A stretch of 64,000 nt of DNA, from positions 1 through 64,000 of the forward strand of contig JARKRC010000007.1 of the NCBI GenBank assembly GCA_029974595.1. Direction: 5' to 3'. This DNA is from Ereboglobus sp. (GTDB taxonomy: Bacteria; Verrucomicrobiota; Verrucomicrobiia; Opitutales; Opitutaceae). The position numbers and the translations under genes are program-made. This document shows, one piece after another, positions 36,318 through 45,727 of this stretch. The notes beneath the pieces are model-generated. The model was not told where the DNA came from. It ran no database searches and worked only from the letters and a program-made list of their open reading frames with translations. Numbering within the stretch: position 1 is the first letter of the stretch; each line of letters opens with the position of its first letter.

Positions 36318-38798
36318 CTATACCGCCGGTTCCGTCGTGGGTTCGGCGTCGGCTGACAGGGTGTTTTTGTCGGGGGCGTGCGGTTCGTTTTTTTCTTCAG
36401 GCGGATAGGCGATGCGGGAGTGGAGCATGTTCAAGAGCGTGAGTGTGAAGCTCGCCTTGATTTTGCCGAGGTCTTCAAGTGTCAGCGGCGCCTTGTCGAG
36501 CTGGCCGTCGTCCATGCGATCCTTGAAAATCTGATCAATCAGTTCGCCGAGGTGCTGGCGGGTGATTTTGCGCATGGAACGCGAAGCCGCCTCGATGCCG
36601 TCGGCCAAAAGGATGATCGCGCTTTCCTTGAATTGAGGTTTCGGGCCGTCGTAACGGTATGTCGTTTCGCTCACCGGCACGGGCTCAAGTCCGGGGGCGT
36701 GTTGCGCCAAAGCCGGCAGGGGCGCGACATTCGGCGGCGGTTTCGGGCCGGAAACCACCGGCATCGGGGCGTTCGATCCGCCGGACTGGTAGCGTTTTTC
36801 CCCGAGCGCGCGGTGATAGAAAAAACGTATCAAGGTCGTGCCGTGGTGCTGCTGGATGACGTCGATCACGGCGCGGGGAAGTTTGTGCTTGATGGCGAGA
36901 TCAACGCCGTCCTTCACGTGCGACTTGATGATGAGCGCGGAGAGCGACGGGTTGTTTTCGTCGTGGGGGTTGGAGCGGTCGCGCTGGTTCTCGGTGAAGT
37001 ATTCGGGTTTGTTGCTCTTGCCGATGTCGTGGAAGAGCGCGCAAACGCGGGCGAGCAGCGGATTGGCCCCGATGGCGTTGGCGGCGTTTTCGGCAAGTTG
37101 CGCGACGACGAGCGAATGGTGGTAGGTGCCCGGCGCCTCCATCTGCATGCGCAGGAGGAGCGGGTGATTGTAGTCGGTGAGTTCGAGGAGCGTGATGTCC
37201 GTCGTGCGCTGGAAGAGCAATTCGATGAGCGGCAGCAGACCGACGACGATGATGCCGGTGATGAGGCCGTTGATCAGGCCCGCCATGATCTGGCGGGGCA
37301 CGGTGAAATCAGGCCCCCAGAATGATTGCTGGTCGATGACGCCGAAGATCAACGCGAAGGCGGAAACGGCGACGCCGCCGAAGAACGCCGCGCGCATGAT
37401 GCTGCCGCGGCGGCGGATGTTCCGGCATTGATACGTGGCGACCATCGCCGCGAAGAAGGTGAGCACGAGCACATCGAGCCGGTTGCCGTAGATGACGCTT
37501 GTGAAGGCCGAGATGAGCAGCGCCATGAAAATCGCTGAGCCCGCGTCGATGAGGATGGCGACGATGATGGGCGCGATCATGGTCGGCGCGAGATACGGGA
37601 GCGTCGAGGCCGCCGCCGAATGATGCACGAAATAGGGCAGTTCGCTGAGCCAGTAGGTGGCGCGCACGAGGCCGAGGTTTATCACGACGACAAGCGCGAG
37701 CAGCGCGAGGCGCCCGTTGCTGCGGAGTGTCTCCGGATCCTCGATGCGTATGTAGATCGCGCAGGCGAGCACCATTGCGAGAACCATGAGGATGCGGCGG
37801 AAGAGCTGCATGTCGGCGGCGCTGCTTTCGGTGTTATGTTCGAGCAGGTAGGCGCGGTAGGCTTCGAGCATTTCGTATTGCTCGGGCGAGACGCGCTTGC
37901 CGTTTTCAATGATCAACTGTCCGCGTTCAACGTGGACGACCGGCTGCGGCATTTTCAGGACGGCCTCCTTTTCCAGTTCCTCGGTCGCGGCTTTGTCGAA
38001 ATGGATGTTGGGCGAAAGACCGTTGTCGAAGAGACGCGCGATGAGGTTGGTGTTTTTGCGGCCCACGCCTTCGCTGGCGAGGTTCACGCGCAATTCCGTG
38101 CGCGCATATTCAAGGGTGCGCGCGGGGCGCTCGATGCTCTCGCCGTCGGGACGCGAAATTTTGAAGACGGTCGCCGTGCCCTCGGGCGGGGACATGGCAA
38201 GCGTCTCGTCCTGAATGCCGTCCTTGTAGATTTCCCGAAGGGTCAGGATCGCGGTCTCGGCAAGCGAGTGGCGGAGCTTGCCGTCGCCGACGGCAAACAA
38301 GGCCTGCACCTCGGGAAGCGTGGCCGCATACGGGCCGCGGGCGTTGAAGGCCTGCACGAGCGAGGCGAAATCGGCGTCGCGTCCGGAGGCGGCGGTTTCG
38401 TCGGGGTATTTCTTTTCAATGGCATCCAGGCCCGACAAAAGACTGCGGATCGCCGTCTCGAATTTTTCCAGCGGCTCGTAGTCGAGGCGGTAAACGCGAG
38501 GCACGCGGCTGCGGATTTGCTCGCGCACGAGATCGGTTTTTTCCTTGCTCACGTAGTCGAAGGGCACGCTGGCGGTGATCTGCACGGCGGCGATCTGGTT
38601 CGGGAAAACCGGAATCGTGCTGCTGTTGATGCCGACAAAGCTGACAAGCACGATGCATGCGACGGTGACGACGAGGATCAGGGTTGTGACGAGCCTGTGC
38701 GTCGTGAGAAATTTCCAGACGCGCGAATTGACGAGTGTCTTGCGCTTGCGCGGCTGCAGGCCGCCCGGGAGAGTGCGTAAAGTGTCGATCAGGGACAT
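36318..38798 (-). CDS. 7TM-HD domain phosphohydrolase (PgpH/YqfF-like)
   Basis: Membrane protein of 826 residues with an N-terminal transmembrane helix, a large extracytoplasmic 7TMR-HDED sensor domain (about residues 60-300), about seven membrane helices (about 320-530) and a cytoplasmic HD domain. The HD motif is CALFHDIGKSNKPEYF near residue 588, with IIKSHVKDGVDLAIKH and VIQQHHGTTLIRFFYH further on. PgpH relatives degrade cyclic di-AMP, so this may link an external signal to second-messenger levels. A Pro-rich insertion (about residues 680-710) sits inside the HD domain. ATG at 38798 chosen. Confidence 0.9.
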   Translation of the reverse strand: MSLIDTLRTLPGGLQPRKRKTLVNSRVWKFLTTHRLVTTLILVVTVACIVLVSFVGINSSTIPVFPNQIAAVQITASVPFDYVSKEKTDLVREQIRSRVPRVYRLDYEPLEKFETAIRSLLSGLDAIEKKYPDETAASGRDADFASLVQAFNARGPYAATLPEVQALFAVGDGKLRHSLAETAILTLREIYKDGIQDETLAMSPPEGTATVFKISRPDGESIERPARTLEYARTELRVNLASEGVGRKNTNLIARLFDNGLSPNIHFDKAATEELEKEAVLKMPQPVVHVERGQLIIENGKRVSPEQYEMLEAYRAYLLEHNTESSAADMQLFRRILMVLAMVLACAIYIRIEDPETLRSNGRLALLALVVVINLGLVRATYWLSELPYFVHHSAAASTLPYLAPTMIAPIIVAILIDAGSAIFMALLISAFTSVIYGNRLDVLVLTFFAAMVATYQCRNIRRRGSIMRAAFFGGVAVSAFALIFGVIDQQSFWGPDFTVPRQIMAGLINGLITGIIVVGLLPLIELLFQRTTDITLLELTDYNHPLLLRMQMEAPGTYHHSLVVAQLAENAANAIGANPLLARVCALFHDIGKSNKPEYFTENQRDRSNPHDENNPSLSALIIKSHVKDGVDLAIKHKLPRAVIDVIQQHHGTTLIRFFYHRALGEKRYQSGGSNAPMPVVSGPKPPPNVAPLPALAQHAPGLEPVPVSETTYRYDGPKPQFKESAIILLADGIEAASRSMRKITRQHLGELIDQIFKDRMDDGQLDKAPLTLEDLGKIKASFTLTLLNMLHSRIAYPPEEKNEPHAPDKNTLSADAEPTTEPAV

Positions 38799-39036
38799 GT
38801 CGTCGGCGTGTGTGCTGAAACAGGCATACAAAAAACGAGCGCCACTTTGAATCAACCTTCGCCATTTAGCTAGGGTTAATTCGATAAAAAACTCCGGCTC
38901 TTTTTGACTCCGGGACGCCTGGTTTGCGCGGCATGGGCCGCCATCCCGCGTTTCGATTTGATATTTCATTTTCGACACGCCAGTTTTCGCCGCTGCTTTC
39001 GCCAGCAGCCGGAGACATTCAACCCAAAATCCACAC

Positions 39037-41268
39037 ATGAAAAATACGCTCCTTCCCGCCTTGTGCCTCGGCGCAACGATGACGTTCGCCCCGCCGGTTT
39101 TGGGCGCGCCCCGCGACACCGCGCCCGCGACGCCGATACTTCATCAGGCGATAAGATCCAGTGCGCCTTGGAATGCCGCCGTGATGATTCCGCAATTCGA
39201 GGAACCGGTCGATTTTGGCGTGCTCGCGGTCGAGCATGTCATGGAGCGGGGAGTCACCCTCTTCAGCGACCAGCCATTTGAAAACAAACGCCTCTTTGCC
39301 CCGAAACAGAAAATCCCGGACTACCTCGACGGACGCGAATTCTTCATGCTCTCCTCCGATCGCGAGCACGCCTTCGAGTGCGCAAAAGCCGGCGACATCA
39401 TCGGCATCGCGTTTGCCTCGGACACCGCCGCGCTCGAATCCTTGAAAAGCCAGGGCTTCGAAAAAAAGGATATCGTGCGCATCGCGTCTCAATTCGACGC
39501 ATTTCCCGGGCGCGATCTTGCCGTGCATACGCGCTCCATCGCGCCGGGCGAAAAAATCGTGATGCCGGCGCGCGCCATCCTCGCGGGCATCGCCGTCCCC
39601 TCCGCTACCACCGGCGAAGTGCTCTACAATAACATCGTCCTTCCAAAACAATGGCCGCCCCACCGCGACATTCACTCGGACGAGCCGCAGCGGATTCCCT
39701 ATCTCGAAAACCGCCCGAAAGTGGTGCCCATCGACATTGGCCGGCAGTTGTTTGTCGACGATTTCCTGATAGAGAAAACAACGCTCGCCCGCGAATTTCA
39801 CAAACCCGAAAAATACAAGGGCAACCCCGTGCTCAAACCCGAGACGGAGCTTGAGAAAAAATCCCGCTACGGAAACCGCGCCGTCGCCGCGCCGCTCGGC
39901 GGTTCCATCTGGTGGAATCCCGACAAGCAGCTTTTCGAAATCTGGTATGAAGCCGGCCACCTCAGCAATCTTGCGTATGCCACCAGCAAGGACGGACTCA
40001 AATGGGAGCGCCCGTCGACCGACGTGTTTCCGGGCACCAATAAAATCCTCGGGCAGGCCCCCGACTCGTGGAGCGTCGTGTATGATTACTGGGAAACGGA
40101 TCCGCAGGAAAGATACAAGATGCTCATGCGCGGCCCCGACCACGACAGCCGCCGCGTGCGCGCCTACACTTCCCCCGACGGCATTCACTGGAAGGACCAT
40201 GGCTGGGGCGGCTATTGCGGGGACCGGAGCACCTTTTTCTACAATCCGTTTCGCAAGAAATGGGTCTTCTCGCTGCGCTGGGGTTTGAACAACTGGGGCA
40301 TTGACCGCGCGCGCGGCTACGTCGAGGCCGACGACTTTGTGCAAGGCTCCAAGTGGGCTCCATCCGCGCCCGTATTTTGGGCCCGTGCCGACAAACTCGA
40401 CAAACATTACGACGACGGCATTCCCGACAACGACGATTTCCGCATCCAGCTCTACAACATGGACACCTGCGCATACGAGAGCATCCTCATCTCGTTTTTC
40501 CAACTCTTCCACGGCCCCGAAAACGCATACTGGGCCGCGCGCGGCCTGCCCAAGTTTACAGGCCTGAATTTCGCCTACAGCCGCGACGGTTTTCACTGGG
40601 ACCGTCCCGACCGTTCACTCGCGATCAACTCCACGCTGAAATACGGCGATTGGGACTGCGGTTATGTGCAGAGTGTGGGCAATCTCATGGCCGTGCGAGG
40701 CGACAAGCTGCTCATCTACTACACGGGTTTCGCGGGCGACACGGCTGGAAAAAGAAATCCGAATGCGCCTGGCGGTTCGTTAAATTCCGGCATGTATGCC
40801 AACGGCGCCATGGGCATTGCGATTCTGCGTCGCGACGGTTTTGCGTCGATGAACGCGCAAGATTCCGGCGCGCTCACCACGCGCCCGCTCGTGTTCACCG
40901 GCAGGCATCTTTTCGTGAATGTTGACGCGCCCCGTGGCAGGCTGCTCGCGCAGGTCGTTGGCGCCGACGGGAAGCCGGTCGCGCCCTTCACGTTTGAAAA
41001 TTGCGAGGGCGTGCGCGGCGACACGACAATCGGCCGGGTAAAATGGAAAGGCGGCAGCGATCTCTCCGCGCTCGCCGGCAGGGCCGTGCGCTTTGAGTTC
41101 AAGCTCGAACAAGGCAAACTGTATGCCTTCTGGGTGAGCCGCGACGAAAGTGGACGCAGCGACGGCTACGTCGCGGGCGGCGGTCCCGGCTTCACTTCCA
41201 ATATCGACACACGCGGCAAAGACGCCTACGCGCCGGACGCCGAATTCGTGAAACAGCTCGGCCAATGA
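39037..41268 (+). CDS. Large exported protein with GH43/GH32-like beta-propeller, function unknown
   Basis: 743 residues with signal peptide (ALCLGATMTFAPPVLGA). The first 200 residues are an unrecognised domain. From about residue 225 there are repeated segments typical of five-bladed propeller glycosidases: ISLAYATSKDGLKWERP-like blades (LAYATSKDGLKWERPST, RAYTSPDGIHWKDHG, FAYSRDGFHWDRPDR). A C-terminal beta-sandwich (about 620-743) resembles a carbohydrate-binding or GH32 C domain. I cannot assign catalytic residues or substrate. It is divergent from the 7TM-HD gene, with a 238-base shared upstream region. Confidence 0.75.
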   Translation: MKNTLLPALCLGATMTFAPPVLGAPRDTAPATPILHQAIRSSAPWNAAVMIPQFEEPVDFGVLAVEHVMERGVTLFSDQPFENKRLFAPKQKIPDYLDGREFFMLSSDREHAFECAKAGDIIGIAFASDTAALESLKSQGFEKKDIVRIASQFDAFPGRDLAVHTRSIAPGEKIVMPARAILAGIAVPSATTGEVLYNNIVLPKQWPPHRDIHSDEPQRIPYLENRPKVVPIDIGRQLFVDDFLIEKTTLAREFHKPEKYKGNPVLKPETELEKKSRYGNRAVAAPLGGSIWWNPDKQLFEIWYEAGHLSNLAYATSKDGLKWERPSTDVFPGTNKILGQAPDSWSVVYDYWETDPQERYKMLMRGPDHDSRRVRAYTSPDGIHWKDHGWGGYCGDRSTFFYNPFRKKWVFSLRWGLNNWGIDRARGYVEADDFVQGSKWAPSAPVFWARADKLDKHYDDGIPDNDDFRIQLYNMDTCAYESILISFFQLFHGPENAYWAARGLPKFTGLNFAYSRDGFHWDRPDRSLAINSTLKYGDWDCGYVQSVGNLMAVRGDKLLIYYTGFAGDTAGKRNPNAPGGSLNSGMYANGAMGIAILRRDGFASMNAQDSGALTTRPLVFTGRHLFVNVDAPRGRLLAQVVGADGKPVAPFTFENCEGVRGDTTIGRVKWKGGSDLSALAGRAVRFEFKLEQGKLYAFWVSRDESGRSDGYVAGGGPGFTSNIDTRGKDAYAPDAEFVKQLGQ

Positions 41269-41331
41269 ATCGCGAAGACGCGGGGCCGGCTGGCCAAAGT
41301 TGAGGAATTCAGAAAACCGTTTTCGCCGGGC

Positions 41332-43479
41332 TTACCGGTAGAGCGCCGTCACGGGCGTGGTCGTGAGGACGTTGTATTGGCGCACGGCGAGTCGCCACCA
41401 TTCGGCAAGTCCGCCCGCGGGACGCCGCCACAGTTCGCGATGCAGCCAGATCATGGATTCCGCATCGTAGAGCAGGCTCATTTTCTCCTTGGGCGTCAGC
41501 GTTTCCGGCCCTTCCAGCAGGAGCCGGCTGCGGAGTTGCGCGAAATATTCGCGCGCTTCCTCGCTGCTCGTTTCCTTCTGCCGGAGCAGCGAGACATGCA
41601 CCGCGTTCACGTAAGGATCGAGCACGGCTTGCAGCAGTCCGTAATCGGCGCGCAGGGCCTCGATCGGGCGCATGTGCTTGTAGCACTCCTCAAGGTTTTG
41701 ATGCAGCCTGCGCAATTCATGCGGCGGGCGCGTTTCCTCGGGCGTAAGAAAAAGCCCCGCCTCGGCTGCGGCGCGGCCAAAGCGCAGCCTGCCCAGCCCG
41801 ATCGAAATCGGGATCGACAGCACCAAGCCGGCGAGCACGGGCGAAAGCCACCAGAAAAACGCGGGTCGGATGAGGAACGCCAGCGCGCCCCAGGCCAGGC
41901 CGATGACAATGTGCGGGGCATGCGTGATGATCGCCTCGCGCCAGTCGGTGTCGTCATCGCCGCCGCGCTTTTGCGTGACCCATGAAACGCCCTGGCCGAG
42001 CAGCGTATAAACGACGAACTTGCTGTGAAAAAGCATGTTCACCGGCGCCAGCAGCGCGGAAATCACCATCTCAAGCAGCGCGCTTGCGACAAGACTCCTC
42101 CCTCCGCCGAACGTCGCTGCCGCATGACGTTTTTGCAAGGTGCGGAACACGCTCATTATCTTTGGCAAAAACAGCAGCGCCATCGTGAACACAAACAGCG
42201 TGAGCGCCTCCGGCACGTGCAGCACATGGCCAAACACGAATGCCTCGATGCCGGTCGCGGACGATCCTCCGTTCTCTTCTCCGCCGCCGAGCACGCGCGC
42301 GGTGCCGAGGATCATGAACAGCAGCCACAGCGGCGACGACACATACGCCATGATGCCCATGAACAGGTGAAAACGGTTCGGCCCGCGAAAACCCTTGGTG
42401 AGCAAAAGCCAGCTGTGCTGCATGTTGCCCTGGCACCAGCGGCGATCGCGCTTTGCGCTGTCGATCAATGTCGGCGGGCCTTCCTCGTAGGTGCCCTCGA
42501 TGTCGCTCGCGAGCCACACCTGCCAGCCCGCCTTGCGTATGAGCGCGGCCTCGACAAAATCGTGCGACAGGATGCGCCCGCCGAACGGCTCGCTTCCCGG
42601 CAACTCCGGCAGCGAGCAATGATCCATGAACGGCTGCACGCGGATGACGGCGTTGTGCCCCCAGTAATTGCCCGTGTCCTGCTGCCAGTAATTCAACCCC
42701 GCGAGAAACAGCGGGCCGTAGAGACGGTTGGCGAATTGCTGCAGGCGTGCGTAAAGCGTCCCGCCGTTCACGAGGCGCGGCGCGGTCTGGATGATGCCGG
42801 CGGCGGGATTTTTTTCCATCATCGCGACGAGTTTCACGAGCGTATCGCCCGTCATGATGCTGTCCGCGTCAAGCACGACCATGTAGCGGTAGCTCCTGCC
42901 CCAGCGGCGGAGAAAGTCGGCCACATTGCCCGCCTTCTTGTTGATCTGCTGGCGGCGCTTCCGGTAGAAAATTTTGCCGAAGCCGCCGACCTGCTTGCAA
43001 AGCTCGACCCACGCGACCTCCTCCTGTATCCACTGGTTTGGCTGGTTCGAGTCGCTGAGGATGAAAAAATCGAAATGCCCGATCTGGCCCGTCTCCTGCA
43101 GCGAACGATACACGACGCGCAGCCCCTCGAAGACGCGGCTCACGTCCTCGTTGAACACGGGCATGACGATCGCGGTGCCCGCGAGTCGCGGCGCTTCGCC
43201 GGGCGCAAGCGTGTTCCCGATCTGGCAGCGGTCGCCCCGTTTCGAAATGAAGAAGCCGATCAGCGCCGTCACGAATCCCGTGGCGATTTGCGCAAACAAA
43301 ATCACAAAGAGCGCAAGGAGCATCCACTCCAGCGGATCGATCCGCCCGCCGGAGTGCCAGAGAAGGTCGGCCATGAACCAGGTCGCGAGGCTCGTGAGCA
43401 CGAAGATGAGCGTGAAAAACACGCGCCGCCTGCGCGCGGTCTTTCGCGGATCGTTGAGTTCGGTTGAGGTTATTGTCAT
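41332..43479 (-). CDS. opgH: Glucans biosynthesis glucosyltransferase H
   Basis: Inner-membrane GT2 glucosyltransferase that builds the beta-1,2 backbone of osmoregulated periplasmic glucans, 715 residues. Catalytic motifs are AIVMPVFNED, MVVLDADSIMTG, RILSHDFVEAALI and the processive RRWCQGNMQHS. Two N-terminal and several C-terminal membrane helices are present. E. coli OpgH has about 140 extra N-terminal cytosolic residues that are missing here. The gene directly upstream encodes a 193-residue membrane-tailed protein that may supply a comparable role. Confidence 0.93.
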   Translation of the reverse strand: MTITSTELNDPRKTARRRRVFFTLIFVLTSLATWFMADLLWHSGGRIDPLEWMLLALFVILFAQIATGFVTALIGFFISKRGDRCQIGNTLAPGEAPRLAGTAIVMPVFNEDVSRVFEGLRVVYRSLQETGQIGHFDFFILSDSNQPNQWIQEEVAWVELCKQVGGFGKIFYRKRRQQINKKAGNVADFLRRWGRSYRYMVVLDADSIMTGDTLVKLVAMMEKNPAAGIIQTAPRLVNGGTLYARLQQFANRLYGPLFLAGLNYWQQDTGNYWGHNAVIRVQPFMDHCSLPELPGSEPFGGRILSHDFVEAALIRKAGWQVWLASDIEGTYEEGPPTLIDSAKRDRRWCQGNMQHSWLLLTKGFRGPNRFHLFMGIMAYVSSPLWLLFMILGTARVLGGGEENGGSSATGIEAFVFGHVLHVPEALTLFVFTMALLFLPKIMSVFRTLQKRHAAATFGGGRSLVASALLEMVISALLAPVNMLFHSKFVVYTLLGQGVSWVTQKRGGDDDTDWREAIITHAPHIVIGLAWGALAFLIRPAFFWWLSPVLAGLVLSIPISIGLGRLRFGRAAAEAGLFLTPEETRPPHELRRLHQNLEECYKHMRPIEALRADYGLLQAVLDPYVNAVHVSLLRQKETSSEEAREYFAQLRSRLLLEGPETLTPKEKMSLLYDAESMIWLHRELWRRPAGGLAEWWRLAVRQYNVLTTTPVTALYR

Positions 43480-43491
43480 GATGTCCGGCCC

Positions 43492-44073
43492 CTAGCGCGT
43501 GAAAAAGAAGATCGCCGAAAGCGTCGCCAGAAACACGACCCACAGCGCGAGCGTTTTCAAAACCGGCCAGCGCTCGAAACGCTCCAGTGTTTCGCCCGCC
43601 GCCTCCGTGATGATGCCCAGGTCGATCGGGCGCGGCACCATGCTCGACACCGTCATGTCCGGGCCGGCCTCGATGGAGCTTTCCCGCATCGCGCGCGCGA
43701 ATTCCTCCGGGACGGCCTTTGTATCCAAAAATGAATACGGCCATTTCGCCGCGCCGTCGGTGAGGAGCAGCGCCACGCGCCCCGTCGCCGCAAGCCGTTC
43801 CTCCGCCACGCCGCCGCCCGGGAGCACGGCGGCGAACCAGCGATCCATCCATGCCTCGGTTTCCTCGGCGGCGAGCGTCGTCGGATCGAGCAGCGGATTG
43901 TGCGCATGGCGGCTCGCGGCGCGTTCGAGTATCGCCTGGATCAGGCGGCTCTGGTGCAGGCGCGAATGAATGCGGTGCGCGCGCAGGTAGTCCTCGACGC
44001 GCACGTATGCGGCATTCCAATCGTCAATCGTGCCTGTGCGCGGTCGAAAACCGGCGGGCAGCGTGTCGGTCAT
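43492..44073 (-). CDS. Tail-anchored hypothetical protein between opgG and opgH
   Basis: 193 residues, no family recognised. The first 170 residues look cytosolic and helical (VEDYLRAHRIHSRLHQSRLI, then ETEAWMDRWFAAVLPGG). A single transmembrane segment closes the protein (TLALWVVFLATLSAIFFF). The ATG overlaps the opgG stop by four bases (ATGA), and the stop is 12 bases before opgH, so co-translation with the glucan synthesis genes is very likely. The position suggests it assists or replaces the N-terminal cytoplasmic part of OpgH; this is inference. Confidence 0.8.
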   Translation of the reverse strand: MTDTLPAGFRPRTGTIDDWNAAYVRVEDYLRAHRIHSRLHQSRLIQAILERAASRHAHNPLLDPTTLAAEETEAWMDRWFAAVLPGGGVAEERLAATGRVALLLTDGAAKWPYSFLDTKAVPEEFARAMRESSIEAGPDMTVSSMVPRPIDLGIITEAAGETLERFERWPVLKTLALWVVFLATLSAIFFFTR

Positions 44074-45659
44074 TGTGTCGGCGGATTCCACAGGTAGCTC
44101 CAGGTTTCGGTGAGGGCTTCGTGCCGGTCGTTCCGCAGGAAACATCTCAATTCGACGGGCGCGCCCGAACCGTCGGGTTTGATCGCAAAGGCCGCGCGCC
44201 AGCTGTTGTCGAAAGGATTTTTTTGCGCGCTCACATGCGCGATTTCGGCTCCCGCGCCCGCGGTCACCACGGCCTCGACCCTGGCGTCCGCGGGAAGTTT
44301 TGCCAGCGCGTCGCCGGCGTAATCGATCCAGAAGCGGCGCAAATCCGTCTCGTGCGTGAAGGTCCTGCCCTGCCGCGTCGCGACCACGATCCCGCCCCGC
44401 AGCGCGAGCACGGAGTCGCCCGCATCGGCGAACCAGTGCATCCGATACGCCACGCGCAACGGCTCCCCGGCGGGAGGCGGGGCGGCGGGCGTCCAGAAGG
44501 CGACGATGTTGTCGTTTGTCTCGTCGGGAGTGGGCAGCTCCACGAGGCGGACTGCTCCCCTGCCCCAGTCTCCGAGCGGCTCGATCCAGACGCTCGGGCG
44601 CAGATGATACGCGGCCTCGATGTCCTGATAATCCGCAAAGTCGCGCGCGCGCTGCATCAGGCCGAAACCTTTCGGATGCTCGTCCGAAAAACTGGAAACG
44701 CGCACCGAGCGCGGATTGTCGAGCGGGCGCCACAGCCACTCGCCCTTGCCCGTGTGCAACAGCAGCCCGTCCGAGTCGTGCACGGCGGGCCGCAAATCAT
44801 CCGGATGCGCCGCGCTCGATTCGCCAAACCAGAACATGCTCGTGAGCGGCGCGATTCCGAAAACCAGCCGCTTCCCCCCGGCGTCCGCCGTGCTTGCGCG
44901 CCGGTAAATCACGGCGTCCACATCGATCACGGTGACGGCGCCCGGCGCGATGAGAAATTGATATGCGCCAGTGACGCTCGCGCTGTTCATCAGCGCCCAG
45001 ATGCGCAGCGACTTTGCGGCGGGCGCGGGCCGCTCGATCCAAAATTCCTCGAACACGGGAAACTCCTCCCCGCCCGGCTCGGCGGTGTTGAGCGCGAGTC
45101 CGCGCGCGGACAGTCCGTAGTGCGCGCCCTTGGCGAGCGCGCGAAAATAACTCGCGCCCTGAAACACAATCAGGTCGTCCCACTTGCCGGGCGAGTTGAG
45201 CGGATTGTGAACGCGCAATCCGCTGAATCCCATGTCGGCGGGAAAATCCGTGCTCCCGAGCTGTTTTTCGGCGGCGCGGTAATTGAAAAGTCCTGATGAA
45301 AACGGAATCGGCCTCGCCTCGCCTCCGTCCACTTCGTTGATGCGCACCGTGTGCACTTGGATGAAACCCGGATGGAAAAATTGCAGCCTGAACGGCAGGC
45401 CGGCATCGGCCCAGAAGGCGCGCGAAGCCTTGTATTCAATTTCCCGATACTGGTCGTAGCTCAGCCGGCGCAGCGACTCGGGAACGCGGGACGGTGCAGC
45501 CTGATACGGCGATGCTGCCAGCGCGGCGGCGCGCTCCTGCAATTTCGCGAAGCTGAACGCCGGCGCGTCTTGCGCGGAGAGAGTCAGGGCGGCAAGGCTG
45601 GTCAGTATCCCAAGTGTTGCCGTGCGAAAAATGGCGTGAGGTTTCGATAAAGTGCTCAT
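44070..45659 (-). CDS. opgG: Glucan biosynthesis protein G, periplasmic
   Basis: Periplasmic OpgG/MdoG family protein of 529 residues, needed for making or branching osmoregulated periplasmic glucans. Signal peptide at residues 1-32 (LGILTSLAALTLSAQ). Family segments include LSYDQYREIEYKASRAFWAD near residue 70, PADMGFSGLRVHNPLN, GASYFRALAKGAHYGLSARG, FGIAPLTSMFWFGE and SDGLLLHTGKGEWLWRPLDN. The ATG at 45659 (MSTLSKPHA) is preferred; one at 45677 is possible. It is the first opg gene of the set. Confidence 0.93.
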   Translation of the reverse strand: MSTLSKPHAIFRTATLGILTSLAALTLSAQDAPAFSFAKLQERAAALAASPYQAAPSRVPESLRRLSYDQYREIEYKASRAFWADAGLPFRLQFFHPGFIQVHTVRINEVDGGEARPIPFSSGLFNYRAAEKQLGSTDFPADMGFSGLRVHNPLNSPGKWDDLIVFQGASYFRALAKGAHYGLSARGLALNTAEPGGEEFPVFEEFWIERPAPAAKSLRIWALMNSASVTGAYQFLIAPGAVTVIDVDAVIYRRASTADAGGKRLVFGIAPLTSMFWFGESSAAHPDDLRPAVHDSDGLLLHTGKGEWLWRPLDNPRSVRVSSFSDEHPKGFGLMQRARDFADYQDIEAAYHLRPSVWIEPLGDWGRGAVRLVELPTPDETNDNIVAFWTPAAPPPAGEPLRVAYRMHWFADAGDSVLALRGGIVVATRQGRTFTHETDLRRFWIDYAGDALAKLPADARVEAVVTAGAGAEIAHVSAQKNPFDNSWRAAFAIKPDGSGAPVELRCFLRNDRHEALTETWSYLWNPPTQ

Positions 45660-45727
45660 GTCTGCTGGAATTTGCATCCTGCACAGACGCGGATTGGAGA
45701 AAAAAGTTTTTGCCGCGGCGTCTTTAT

